Source of the DNA: Zygaena filipendulae
Taxonomy: Eukaryota > Arthropoda > Insecta > Lepidoptera > Zygaenidae
Reading direction: 5' to 3'
Assembly: GCA_907165275.2 (NCBI GenBank)
Contig: OU015661.1
Location: 8,687,501-8,751,500, forward strand
Length of the DNA stretch: 64,000 nt
Shown: one piece after another, positions 1-9,900 of the stretch
Layout: the number at the start of each line of letters is the position of its first letter
Numbering within the stretch: the first letter of the stretch is position 1
Program-made: the position numbers and the translations under genes
The notes under the pieces: generated by a model
Seen by the model: only the letters and a program-made list of their open reading frames with translations
What the model was told of the DNA's origin: nothing
Databases searched by the model: none

Positions 1-87
1 GACTTTCACTGCTAATTAGCTGATGTTATACGGAGCAAATGGATGAATTCCAAAACTCACGCGGGTGAAACCGCGGGGCACAGCTAG
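1..87 (+). mobile_element. 3' end of a Helitron-like element, cut by the window edge
   Basis: The segment ends with the hairpin GCGGGTGAAACCGC, then GGGGCACAGCTAG, followed by T: the hairpin-plus-CTRR ending expected of a Helitron, inserted between A and T. The part before it (GGGACTTTCACTGCTAATTAGCTGATGTTATA type) recurs inside the elements at 6018-6335 and 7716-8020. The 5' end lies outside the window. It has no coding capacity and is a non-autonomous copy. Confidence 0.7.
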
Positions 88-229
88 TCTATACTAAATA
101 CTCGTCTCATAAACTGGTACCTATCTAAGTATCAAATATAGGTTGACACAGAATGTTGTATGTAGTTATGAACTAAATATAATAGTAATCGAATCACTCG
201 CTTAACATCAATGGAATAACGACCGACAT

Positions 230-360
230 CCTGCAACGGCCGCCGACCTTGTGTACATCGATGCAGTCTTTGAGCGACCTAAAAATAAATACGGACCGCC
301 AGTACATTTGTAAACACTTTTTTTTTGTGTAAAATAAAGTGTTATCTATCTATCTATCTA
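230..360 (+). repeat. Probable retroelement 3' end with TATC microsatellite tail
   Basis: A GC-richer stretch is followed by a poly-T run, an AATAAA signal at 333-338 and a short (TATC)n tail at 343-360. A polyadenylation signal leading into a tetranucleotide tail is how many insect non-LTR retrotransposons end. No coding sequence is recognisable, so the family is unknown. Confidence 0.35.
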
Positions 361-929
361 CATTGCCTAACACGGTGATTTATGATTCGATGTACGAGTC
401 ATGGAAGAACAAAATAAATTGATGATACCTACATAGATATTTAGGATTCTACATTCTAAAATTGAAACGGCGATGTGCTTTGCTGGAACATTCACTTAGA
501 TAAAAAAAATACTGTCACGTAGTAGTGGTAAAATTAAATAATGTCAGACAGGTTATAATTACTTCTTAAAAGTAGATATTTTTTGAGATAACTAATATAA
601 ATATGTAGATACTAGATATTATGTTAAAAAAAATTAGTAAAATTGTTGTTTTTAGTCTCAGTTCCGATATCTAGTAAATAGAAAAGCAAAATTATATTTA
701 GAAAATAAAATAACAAAGGATGTTTAAAAAAAAAACAAGATCAGTAAGATAAAAGGGGAATATATATAATGGGCAACATTGTGTATTTTCAACAAAACAT
801 GTTTCATACCTACAGTTTCTTCCATAGCCCTTTTTTTAACCACACCTACAAAAGTACCTAACAATTAGATATTTACAAATAAAAAAGAAATTCAAAGCCA
901 CATTGAAAATATTTACAAATCAGGTAAAA
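361..929. other. Unassigned AT-rich spacer
   Basis: I see only AT-rich, low-complexity DNA with several poly-A runs. No open frame, repeat end or RNA structure is convincing. Confidence 0.5.
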
Positions 930-1167
930 TGGACGCAGATAAGCAATAACATGTTAACCCACAAAATTAATTAATTGATTCATAACGATTTATTGAGAGT
1001 TAGAGAACGTTTTTTAATTATGTGTTTACCTTATTAAACTGTTTAAATGTGTAACTAAATATTGAACATAAAAAATTTTGACACAAAATGGCGCAATAAT
1101 TTTTTAACTTTAATTTACTCAAAACTTCTCCAGTGTGGGTTGACACACTATTGCTTATCTAAATCCA
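930..1167 (+). mobile_element. MITE, family with TGGACGCAGATAAGCAATA ends (copy A)
   Basis: The element starts TGGACGCAGATAAGCAATA, continues to a GTTAACCCACA block, and ends with the inverted equivalent, GTGGGTTGACACACTATTGC then TTATCTAAATCCA. Two further copies lie at 42285-42501 and 63017-63221, sharing ends and interior (AACGATTTATTGAGAGTTAG). Terminal inverted repeats, about 240 bp length and no ORF make this a MITE. Flanks are A/T-rich and give no clear target duplication, so the superfamily is open. A 90-codon frame at 1062-1334 runs out of the element and is judged fortuitous. Confidence 0.75.
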
Positions 1168-1691
1168 AATATCATTATATTTATGAAATTCGTTTTCCTT
1201 TAATATCCCATCAGAAAGGATCGCCGTTGCCTACGAAACTACCAATAGTTATAACCCGGGTAGTTCTATTACGGGCGGACATTAGGGTTTGGAAACCTCA
1301 CTTTTCAAATCGACCGGCGACTGCGGCTAATTGATTGTATTTGTGCCTGATAAGCCGATGTTGCTCACAATGCCCGGCTTAATGGGAAAAGGGATGACAT
1401 AATCGCTGTTTTATTGAACAAAAAAAAAAAAAGACAAAAAGAACGGACGAATAGAAAATCTCCCCACGCACTTATTTTTCCATTAGTGCCCGATATTTTG
1501 TTGTTGTTTACTGTGATCCCTTTATAAAAGCTCACCTTTTAATCGCCACTGGCAATCTGTGAACAAATGAGAAGAGAAATAATAATCAGTATTTATTCAG
1601 TTTAAACATGACAAATCCTATTAGATATTGTGTGACAGGGTAACAAGATATAACCATGTTTGCATATTAATGTTTCAATATATATATTATA
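1168..1691. other. Unassigned spacer
   Basis: Mixed-composition DNA with no recognisable gene. GC is higher around 1245-1375 but no splice pattern or repeat end stands out. Confidence 0.4.
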
Positions 1692-1848
1692 CTAGCTGTC
1701 CTCCGCGATTTCATCCGCGGTAATTTCGGAGTTCCCGCGGGAATTCCGGGATAAAAACTATTCTATCTTTTAAGTTGGACCATATTATTTAGTAGTAGTT
1801 TAGGAGTCCATCGCGGACAAACAACGTGACACGTGATTTATATATGTT
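1692..1848 (-). mobile_element. Short Helitron-like element
   Basis: Read on the minus strand, its 3' end is the CTAG at 1692-1695 with the CGCGG hairpin. The core carries GAGTTCCCGCGGGAATTCC. The other end (TCCATCGCGGACAAACAACG, then GTGACACGTGATTTATATA) looks like the 5' terminus of a subfamily different from most copies here. About 155 bp and no coding capacity. The next element starts within a few bases. Confidence 0.6.
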
Positions 1849-1851
1849 ATA

Positions 1852-2100
1852 CTAGCTGTCCCCCGCGATTTCGTCCGCGGTGATTTCGGAGTTCCCGCGG
1901 GAATTGCGGGAAAAAAGTACTCTATGTCCTTCTTTGTACCTACCTCTGACAGTAGTAGGTATACGGTGATTAGCTGTTCCCTGCATTGTGCCGGAGTTCC
2001 CGCGGGAATTTCGGGATAAAAACTATTCTATCTTTTAAGTTGGGCCAAATTACAAAATAGTGACCAAATTTCATCACGATCAATTCAGTATTATTATGGA
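1852..2100 (-). mobile_element. Helitron-like element, composite
   Basis: CTAG at 1852-1855 marks its 3' end on the minus strand. A second partial core (GAGTTCCCGCGGGAATTTCG) begins near 1993, so this is either a composite or two nested copies. The far end is worn and its limit is approximate. It lies in tandem, same orientation, with the copy at 1692-1848. Confidence 0.55.
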
Positions 2101-2185
2101 TATATACTTAAAATAGGTTATTTTATTATTTCACCGATTCGAATCAGTATATCAATAATGAGATAGTATGGTATCTATCTATACT

Positions 2186-2287
2186 TTACCTAATAAAAGA
2201 GTAGAATTCGTGATTCTGTACATTGAATATTTTTGACAAATTTTGACCAGGAGTGATAAAAGAAGAGTAACCAACCACAAAAAAAGA
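2186..2287 (+). repeat. Dispersed repeat, inverted copy at 6868-6985
   Basis: Includes ACATTGAATATTTTTGACAA and GGAGTGATAAAAGAAGAGTA. The reverse complement, with scattered changes, occurs at 6868-6985 (GGTTACTCTTCTTTTATCAC). Only this roughly 100-bp block is shared. It abuts a Helitron copy on its right, so it may be part of that element. Family unknown. Confidence 0.55.
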
Positions 2288-2289
2288 GT

Positions 2290-2488
2290 TTTTAAAATTA
2301 TTTTCTGTCTGTCTGTCTGTTCGCGATAATCTCCGAACCTACCGAACGGATTTTCATGCGGTTTTCACAGGTAGATTAAACTAAACCTGGAGTTACATAT
2401 AGGCTCTGTTTCATTTAAATCGGATGTTGGGAAAAAAAGTTGTCATACAAAAACGATTCATGCGGGTGAAACCGCGGGGCACAGCTAG
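2290..2488 (+). mobile_element. Helitron-like element, CTGTCTGTCTG subfamily
   Basis: Has a CTGT microsatellite near its start (2309-2320), the phrase CCGAACGGATTTTCATGCGG shared with copies near 23574, 28628 and 43130, and a canonical end GCGGGTGAAACCGC...ACAGCTAG at 2488. The 5' boundary is approximate. Confidence 0.65.
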
Positions 2489-2594
2489 TCTTCAATATTT
2501 AGGGTACTTTCCCTAAAACCATTGCATCATCTTTTTCATCGTGTACCTAATATACATGTGGGCTGTGCGTAACATGATCACATGAAATCTCCGA

Positions 2595-2815
2595 CGTGCA
2601 CGACTCGTTTCGGAGTTGTTACGCTGGTCCTACAAGTGCCTGCCGTCTCGAGGGTGCTCGCTCGCCCCTCGTTACTCCCTGTGCCCATTAGACCGGCGGC
2701 GACCGCGCGATTTTAGTTTCCGACTCGACGCGTCCCGAAGCACTTTATATCAACGCGTATATCCGCCTATATCCGCCCTTAAAGGGACTCGGCGCCTAAT
2801 TGACTTTACATTGGA
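2595..2815. other. GC-rich island of unknown role
   Basis: A CpG-containing stretch in otherwise AT-rich DNA. It holds a 67-codon open frame from 2616, with no domain I recognise and no convincing splice signals. It could be a regulatory element, an old untranslated exon or the remnant of a repeat. Confidence 0.25.
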
Positions 2816-2998
2816 TTAATAACCATTTAAGACTGATATATACGTTTCAGTCTACCATTAATATAAAGCGGCTACCTAGGTGTGCAGTGCAATTTGTAAC
2901 GTGAATCGTGTTCATTTTTTTTTTTATTTTAAACATCGACTATTTATGCGTTGGTATCCTAATGCCGATACACCCAAACCGGATTATTATATATTTAA

Positions 2999-3165
2999 CT
3001 AGCTATCCCCGTGGTTTCACTCGCGTTAGTTAAGGAGTTCCCGCGAGAATTCCGAGATAAAAAGTATCCTATATCACTTAGGAACACTGTAGCGTCTTAT
3101 AAGGAAAATAATTTCTAAAATCGGTTAATTAGCTCCAGAGATTATGTACTACATACAGACTTTAA
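2999..3165 (-). mobile_element. Degenerate Helitron-like element
   Basis: Minus-strand 3' end CTAG at 2999-3002, then CCCGTGGTTTCACTCGCG and GAGTTCCCGCGAGAATTCCG. The right part (AAATCGGTTAATTAGCTCC) resembles the target-phrase region of other copies. Its outer limit is uncertain. Confidence 0.55.
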
Positions 3166-3495
3166 CCTCTTATTCCAAATTTACAGACTTAACCTCTTTA
3201 TGACATTAGTGTAGATTTAAAAAATTCATTGCTTCCAGCGGACTTATTGACGACTGCCTGTTTAGTTACTAGTTAGTCTTTTATTAATACGCAATCAATT
3301 CGTTCAATATTTTTGTAGAAAATAGAAGAAGGATAAGTATTTAATAATAAATAATATTGAAAAAGTATATCTACGTCATTAATTCCACAATATTTGACGT
3401 TCCTATTTATGTTCAATCACAATCGATTAGTGCGATAGCGACTCGAAAATTTATGGTGTACAGTCAGCATCAAAATTTAAACTTTTTTATTTATT

Positions 3496-3874
3496 ACTGT
3501 TTCCCGTGGTTTCACCCGCGTTAGTTTCGGAGATCGCGCGGGAATTCCGGGATAAAAAGTACCCTTATTTTCTGTATCTTGACAACGTGTGGTTTGCAAA
3601 ATTTAATGCAGTTTCACCCACGTAAATTGCAGAGTTCCCGCTCGAATTTCAAGTAACCTATATCCTTCTCTGTACCCCTAACAACGTGTATTGTCAAATC
3701 GCATGATGATCGATTGAGCGATTGGGGCGCGAAGCGTAACAAACAAACAAACTCACTTCACTCACGACCGAACGTGTATGCAAAATTAATTTTGTGGTGA
3801 TCGGTTGAGTCGTTTACCCGTGAAAGCGTAAAAAACAACCAAACTCACTTTCGCATTTATAATATTAGTAAGGA
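3496..3874 (-). mobile_element. Composite Helitron-like elements
   Basis: Contains two core blocks (near 3500 and 3610) and two copies of the GATCGGTTGAG...AAAGCGTAA 5' segment, ending AATATTAGTAAGGA at 3874, the mirror of the TCCTTACTAATATT type of start. The left 3' end has lost its CTAG (it reads CTGTTTCCCG). Best read as one element inserted into another, both worn. Confidence 0.55.
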
Positions 3875-4353
3875 TTATATATTTCTAATTCTGTTAAAAT
3901 TGTGTATACTAAAAATAACATTGCGTAAACAAGGAAAAACAGCGTGGAATTATAAATGTATCGCAAGTAAAGTTCTATTTTGTGTTCACAGTCCATTAAA
4001 ATTTAAAATATCATACATTTTTTGCATGAAGTACCTACCTATTTTATTTTTAAAACAAATTTGTGATTAAAAGATAAAACTTTGAATTATTAAATTAATT
4101 ATTGTTCTGATTTAGATTCAATAGACAGTCTAACAAGCTCTACAGATCCCACCCCGAAAGGATATTATCAATTTGCCTTTAATTTGGCGATGGAGTGATG
4201 GTAGGTAAATTTGCAGTAATGTATGTTAATTTAAAATGTAGTTCTATAAGTTTCAACAGGATCAAAGAGCAGGTAACTACATTGAATGGAAGTCGTAGCG
4301 AGGTCATGCATGCTGTTTCAGCTAATGGATTATATTAATTCCAAACAAACGTC
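3875..4353. other. Unassigned AT-rich spacer
   Basis: No gene, repeat end or structure that I can support. A 64-codon minus frame at 4322-4516 runs into the next element and is spurious. Confidence 0.4.
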
Positions 4354-4625
4354 GCTGCGCGTGCGAATCCGCGTAAGAGCAATTTGTAAATACCGCGTAA
4401 GAGTAAAACGCGCAAAGTTCTAATAAGTGACCTTGTACAAAATCTAAGAAAAAATCGGGTAAATTTAAGTTATTTTCCAATAAAGAAAGTTGTAAAGCAC
4501 AATCTGTTAAGTTCAATCGGTAATAAGAATTGAAATCGCCGAGATATTAAGTTTTTTCTTCCCCTGTCAAAAAGCAATTACGCGGTCTTTACAAGTTGCT
4601 CTTACGCGATTTGCGCGCGCGCAGC
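4354..4625. mobile_element. Foldback MITE with GC-rich inverted ends
   Basis: The left end reads GCTGCGCGTGCGAATCCGCG, TAAGAGCAATTTGTAAATACC, GCGTAA. The reverse complement of the right end reads GCTGCGCGCGCGCAAATCGC, GTAAGAGCAACTTGTAAAG, ACCGCGTAA. The match runs over about 47 bp with a few differences. The interior is AT-rich and non-coding. About 270 bp with long TIRs fits a MITE. No target duplication is clear, so the superfamily is unassigned. Confidence 0.7.
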
Positions 4626-4811
4626 TAATTCTAGCGAGAGAATCCCATGTTTTAGCTCGGAGAGGATATCTCACCCTAAAAGCCATCCCTTAAGAGTTAA
4701 AACTTCTAAAAAAAATATATCCATCACCAAAGAAGAAGAAAAAGCTACCTTTTTATGATACAGTTTTCCATGTTTAATGCATGCTACAAAACAGGCACGA
4801 TTTTAAGGAAC

Positions 4812-4999
4812 GAACTGTTTGTCTGTCTGTCTGTCTATCTATTACACTTTCACGCCATAACTGCTCAACCGATAATCATGAAATTTTGCATATTTACACA
4901 TTTTCAAGGGTACAGAGAAGGTAGGTATATAAGGTGCTTTTTTTCTTGGAATTCCCGCGGGAACTCCGAAATTAGCGCGGGTAAAACCACGGTCGCTAG
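4812..4999 (+). mobile_element. Helitron-like element
   Basis: CTGTCTGTCTGTC near the start, CACGCCATAACTGCTCAACCG as binding-phrase, GAATTCCCGCGGGAACTCCG core, then a worn hairpin (GCGGGTAAAACCACGG) and GCTAG at 4999 followed by T. The 98-codon frame across it (4755-5051) is an accident of the repeat. Confidence 0.65.
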
Positions 5000-6017
5000 T
5001 CTTTATTATATTTTAAAAAAGAAAAATTTTCCATATCAATTTATTAAATAACTATAATCGTTTTTGTATCGACTGTACCTACAAGCCATTCAAGTCACGA
5101 GCGATGATCACATTTGCCTTATTTTCTGATTCATTAACGGATATGAGCTTTTTGTTAGTGGAATCCATTACTGATTCAAGACCAGTAATTATCTTGGTAC
5201 CGACCTTAGCAAAAGTTACTTTTTGGTGTTTGGTTGGTTGTTTTTTTTTAGTAACTTATAATTGTGTTGGCTTTATTAGTTCCATTACGTCATAGCGTTA
5301 GCATTAAAATTAATGTAACACGTATATCAACATCTCAGGTAGTAATTTAACATAGGTATAGTGATGATTGTAAGTGTTAGTAAAATATGAGCAATATATT
5401 TTCAGACAACACCACGACAACATTTAAAAGTTCAATTTGTAAATGTTTATCCTATAAAATGATAGAACTACTATAAGTCTATTGATTATTATTGTTAATA
5501 ATATTTTTTTCTGTTGAAATGAACAAATAAATAATTTAAATCCTGATAAAAAGCTATTCGTAAGTACTATAAAAGATTTCGAAAGTCCCAGAGTCACATA
5601 TGTTGAACATGGCGGCGTCAATAAATCAAGATGGCGTCGCAACGTCGTCGTCGAGTAAGCACTTCCGTCTTTTGCCTTCCGAATCTTGGCAATTTTGACT
5701 TCTGCCCGAAGAACGGAACAGACACGCACGCTGCGAACCGCTGAATTCGCACGAAACTTTTTTACATTACGTACGTTTCGCAATACTCACATTTTGGCAT
5801 CTTATGATTTCAATTCATACGAATTTTATCACTACAGCTGCTTTTTACATTAATTTTAACCTATCCTACTATTTTTTTGATACCGCGAACCCCAAAATTA
5901 GAATTTAAAATAAAAAACCAACATAATATTTTTCTGCACGTCCACAAAATGGGTAAAACGCGCGATGAATTGTTGACAGCGATATGCATACCCAATGATG
6001 TATATTATGCTAACTTT
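5000..6017. other. Mostly unassigned; candidate first coding exon at 5609-5654
   Basis: No repeat ends are seen. At 5609 an ATG in a GAACATGGCGG context opens a frame starting MAASINQDGVATSSSS and reaches a GTAAGC donor-like site at 5655. This is a short, low-complexity candidate for a protein N-terminus. Nothing identifies a product and no downstream exon is visible. Confidence 0.2.
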
Positions 6018-6335
6018 GATGTATATAATAAAAATGAATCGCCAAATGTGTTGGTAAGCGCATAACTTACAAACGACTGCACCAAATTGGAAAATTGTTT
6101 TTTTTTTTGTGTTCGTTATTGTCAGGACAAGGTAAAAAGATAAAAGGATAAAAGAAGTTTGGAGTTCCTGCGGGAATTCCGAAACTCACGCGGGTGAATC
6201 TCCGAAACGGTTGGACCGATATTGACGGGACTTTCACTGCTAATTAGCTGTTGTTATAAGGAGTACATTAGACTGCATTAGAGTTCCTGCGGGAATCCCG
6301 AAACTCACGCGGGTGAAACCGCGGGGCACAGCTAG
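6018..6335 (+). mobile_element. Helitron-like element, short form of the copy at 40180-40708
   Basis: Starts with TATATAATAAAAATGAATCG, contains CGACTGCACCAAATTGG, two core blocks (GAGTTCCTGCGGGAATTCCG and GAGTTCCTGCGGGAATCCCG) and ends GCGGGGCACAGCTAG at 6335. The same order occurs inverted at 40180-40708. This copy has a single GTTATTGT at 6115-6122 where the other carries about 226 extra bases between two copies of that octamer. The TC start expected of a Helitron is worn here. Confidence 0.75.
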
Positions 6336-6519
6336 TATTTTATAAATGTGAATGCGAGTTTGTTTGTTACGGTATCACACCTTAACTCGGTACTCAACTC
6401 GTGAAATTTTGTATACACATAGTCAGGGGTAAAGAAAAGGACATAGCCACTAATTTTATCTTGCGATTCTCGCGAGAACTCCGAAATTAACGCAGGTGAA
6501 ACTGCCGGATATAGTTAGC
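6336..6519 (+). mobile_element. Degenerate Helitron-like element abutting the previous one
   Basis: Begins directly after the CTAG of the upstream copy with TTATAAATGTGAATGCGAGTTTG-type sequence, then CGATTCTCGCGAGAACTCCG, and fades at GCAGGTGAAACTGCCGG and a broken GTTAG end. Same orientation as the upstream copy. Confidence 0.55.
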
Positions 6520-6629
6520 CATTAAATTAAGCAATGTTTAAGTAATGTTTGCATTTCTTTTCAGATTGAAACTTTTAATCGATATTCTGCGACTCCCTGC
6601 ACATAATATAAATTAAAAAATTAAATTAA

Positions 6630-6706
6630 ATTGATTGCTTTTATACTTTCTTTCCTTTTTTGTTGTCCTTGTGTGCATTAATTGTTAAATAAATAAATAA
6701 ATAAAA
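6630..6706 (+). repeat. Probable retroelement tail with (AAAT)n
   Basis: A T-rich stretch runs into TTGTTAAATAAATAAATAAA, an A-rich tetranucleotide tail of the kind left by non-LTR elements. No coding part is visible upstream. Confidence 0.3.
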
Positions 6707-6867
6707 TAGATGACCAATTTCAAATTGGAACTGTCACGAATTGGTCCTATTGAGAATTGAAACTATTGCAAATAGGATATTTTAAACCCCCTGGAAATTT
6801 TGCGAATTGGACGTACCTACTGCGCCGCAATTATTTAAAACTATTTAATTTAATTAATTAAAACTTT

Positions 6868-6985
6868 TTTTGGGCTTGGTTACTCTTCTTTTATCACCCC
6901 TCTCAATTTTGGGTAAAAATATTCAATGTACAGAATCGCGGATTCTAATCTGTTATTATAGTATAGATTGCTAAAATAGGCAAGT
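6868..6985 (-). repeat. Dispersed repeat, inverted copy of 2186-2287
   Basis: Shares GGTTACTCTTCTTTTATCAC and ATATTCAATGTACAGAATC, reversed, with the copy at 2186-2287. No coding capacity. Confidence 0.55.
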
Positions 6986-6999
6986 ATAGATAGATATCT

Positions 7000-7715
7000 A
7001 TAGTTCCCACCTACCGCTCAGGTTATATATGTTACCTATTTATTCCCACATCTGGAAATTAAGACGCTTCTCTTTGTTTCTCGCTTCCCAATCCTAAGTC
7101 GTGGCACGTGTTTATCTCGGAAATATGTAAGTGAGCGGCATCGGCAGTAAATTTCTTTTTAGATATCAGACGATAAATCACTCGAAGGCAGAATGCGTTC
7201 AGTGCTTTAAGCTCGCTCCTTTTTCTTGATATTACAAACCCTGTAGTGACTTTCTTTATTTTTCTTCTTGTATACTTTTCCATACTAAAATGCATTTAGC
7301 CAGTTTCAAGTAACATACATCGACGGTTCCAGGAAATGAACCGGTAATGTCAAAATTCAAATTTTACAGGTAAAAGAGTAGATCGTATCAATTGTTAAGT
7401 ATAAATTTTCTCAAAAAAAGTTTTGCGGGTTAAGCCCCGTTTTTGAGATGAATACTATAACAGTATAATAATATAACGAATAATATTATGATTCATATTG
7501 GATATTTCAATTATTCGTTAATATGAAAGTAGGTATTACCTACTTATGATTTTAAGAAAAAAAACATTATTAATTCGTAGGTACCTTTCGTAATTTCAAT
7601 AGAAAAATTATAGAAAAAAATTACAAAGCGTATTTCAAGCACTAGATATCAAATCTGGAATAACATGAAGAACCGCTTTTACCGGTTTATTCCTTGGGGG
7701 CGTCGAAATGTATTA
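7000..7715. other. Unassigned spacer
   Basis: AT-rich. A 78-codon minus frame at 7059-7295 has no recognisable domain and looks fortuitous. Nothing else is supported. Confidence 0.4.
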
Positions 7716-8020
7716 TCTTCTTCTTTATAAATAAAAATGGAAGTTTGTATGTCTGTCCTCTACTTATGCGTTTCTAGACCATTGTTCGGATAGTGATAAC
7801 ACTTTGGCGGGTTGTTCTGCCTGCGTCCGCAATGGTTCCTGATATAAAGAGATCCTGCTGGAATTCCGAAACTCACGCGGGTGACCTCCGAAACGGTTGG
7901 ACCAATTTTGATGGGACTTTCACTACTAATTAGCTGATTTTATACGGAGCAAATTGGCTACTTTGGAGTTCCTGTGGGAATTCCGAAACTCACGCGGGTG
8001 AAACCGCGGAGCACAGCTAG
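7716..8020 (+). mobile_element. Helitron-like element, full length
   Basis: Starts TCTTCTTCTTTATAAATAAA, a good TC terminus. Contains TCCTGATATAAAGAGATCCTG and two core blocks separated by CGAAACGGTTGGACC, and ends GCGGGTGAAACCGCGGAGC, ACAGCTAG at 8020, followed by T. A shorter relative lies at 23066-23234. Confidence 0.75.
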
Positions 8021-8299
8021 TATAATATATTTAAGCAACGTTGTACGATTTGAAATTGCAAACCATGGTGCAATAGTTTACAAAATTATTTATCCCGCAA
8101 GTACAATCCGTTACATGTATGTTATTTATAAATAACTAATCTACTAATTGGCATGCATGTATGTAATTTTATTATAAGTTGTAAGTAGGTACATATTGCA
8201 TAAATAAATTCGCGACTTTGATAAATTTATATTATACCTATATAATTTTATACCTAGTTAATAAAAATATTGTAGACTGTACAGATATGATCATATCTA

Positions 8300-8491
8300 T
8301 TACTAATATTATAAAGAGGAAAGATTTGTTTTTTTTTTGTTTGTTTGTTACGATTTAACTCAAAAACTACTGGGCCGATTTAAAAAAAATTTCACTATTA
8401 GAAAGCTACAATATCCTTGAGTAACATAGGCCATATTGTAATCCGGCATTCCCGCGGAAACTCTGAAATTATCGCGGGTGAAACGGCGGTA
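8300..8491 (+). mobile_element. Helitron-like element, AAGATTTGTTTG subfamily
   Basis: ACTAATATTATAAAGAGGAA start, CTCAAAAACTACTGGGCCG phrase, TCACTATTAGAAAGCTACA, core with CCCGCGGAAACTC and hairpin CGCGGGTGAAACGGCGG. The terminal CTAG is lost. Relatives lie at 10762, 25414, 44345, 58985 and 59949. Confidence 0.6.
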
Positions 8492-8580
8492 TAATAAATT
8501 CATAATTAAATATGTAAAAAACAGAATTTTTGCCGTCACTAATGAAACCGAAAAACAATAGCTATTCATTAATTAACTAT

Positions 8581-8646
8581 ATTGGTAGAGCACGTTGCGT
8601 TATATCAAGTACCTGTACTTGATATAACGCAACGTGCTCTACCAAT
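8581..8646. repeat. Perfect 32-bp-arm hairpin with 2-nt loop
   Basis: Bases 8581-8612 (starting ATTGGTAGAGCACGTTGCG) are followed by CT and then by their exact reverse complement, 8615-8646. I checked all 32 pairs by eye. There is no flanking duplication and no similarity to the MITEs in this window. Such snap-back structures can arise by template switching during replication. Confidence 0.9.
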
Positions 8647-8789
8647 TTATACCTACGTTATAGAAACCTACCACATAAAAAATATAATATTTATATTCAC
8701 TATAAAACTTGCAAAATTATTAATTATTTACTATTCAGCAAAACTACGTAGGTAAACTTGATGAACTGAATTCTATCTGACTATACAAT

Positions 8790-8933
8790 AATAGTCAAGT
8801 CGGAGTCCCCGAGGAAATTCTCAATCAACAATTCGAAATCAAAATTTGGCAAGGATCGATTCGAGTAGATAAGGCGTGAAAGCGTAACCATAACAAACAA
8901 ATAAACATACGTTCACATTTATAATAAAAGGAT
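8790..8933 (-). mobile_element. Degenerate Helitron-like element
   Basis: Keeps GATCGATTCGAGTAGATAAGG, then CGTGAAAGCGTAACC, and a TTATAATAAAAGGA terminus (mirror of a TCCTTTTATTATAA start). Core and 3' end are eroded. Confidence 0.45.
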
Positions 8934-9059
8934 TTCTCAAAGGTGCACCACGTATAATATGTAGTGCATGTGTATTATTTTGCCTATGCAATACTTATAG
9001 ATTTTGCACAGGTAAAATCCATAGAGAATCACAAATGCAATCTGGTAACTGGATAGTGC

Positions 9060-9380
9060 AAACATACGTTCCGTTATTGAGCTCTCGCACAGACACCTAT
9101 ACGGACGGACCGACCGACGCGACGGAGACGTGCAGTGTTTCGCTACTGTCGTACATAATTTACATGGTTCACTGTAGTGTATAGTAGTCAGTAACGATTG
9201 CTTCCTCCCGGTGCATTTCCAGCCGACGTGCGGCGGATGTCGTTTCGCGTTCGGCTTCCTGTGGCGGATCACACGGTCCGCAAGGATTCGCGCCGAGATT
9301 TATCGCGGGAACAGATAGATAGTAGTGTTCTATTAAAAATTCGATTTCGATCCCGATCCGAGATTCCGGCATAGGTATAT
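9060..9380. promoter_or_regulatory. GC-rich, CpG-containing island, possible promoter or untranslated exon
   Basis: In AT-rich surroundings this stretch has CGGACGGACCGACCGACGCG and several other CpG clusters. A TCAGT initiator-like pentamer is at 9188-9192. Two short overlapping minus frames cover it but neither has a recognisable domain. It could be the promoter and first exon of a host transcript reading either way. No TATA box is placed convincingly. Confidence 0.25.
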
Positions 9381-9450
9381 AATATATCTATACTGACCTA
9401 TACGTGTACAACATTGCCACCGTGTGTAATTTAAGAAACGAGAAAACTCT

Positions 9451-9475
9451 GTGTGAGTGTGTGTGTGTGTGTGTG
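9451..9475. repeat. (GT)n microsatellite
   Basis: Dinucleotide run interrupted once by GA. Confidence 0.9.
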
Positions 9476-9900
9476 CGAGGTATTGAATTTACCGGAAGGA
9501 AATTTTACCCGGCACGTGTTCACCGATAACTTATGGATTCGCGAGGATATAAAATAACTAGTAGGTACTTTATGAGAATTCATATTTCAGGTGTTTCAAC
9601 TGAGACATTAACATAATGAGTTTGTATTATCATATATGAAGATTGGGTACGTCATCGCTTGAAAATTGCATTTTCAAGCACCTTACTTACTTTTTTTTTA
9701 TTTATTTACCAAACAAAATTTACAATATACTTATCTACTTACGGACGCTTACCGTTTGGACGTTGCTGTCAACTTTTCGATTAAGTAAGTAGGATGGACA
9801 GCTGAACTCATGGAAGTGTAAACCGGCCATGAGGTAAGCTTATACAGGCTTTAAGGTGAAACGAGAACCTCGATAATGGGCATGTTGACTAATTTTTATT

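Noticed and set aside
4755..5051. 98-codon plus ORF
   Set aside because: Runs through a Helitron-like repeat whose core palindrome happens to be open in this frame.
5236..5300. Membrane protein from the 5104-5295 ORF
   Set aside because: Hydrophobic translation results from T-rich DNA; no start context or homologous motif.
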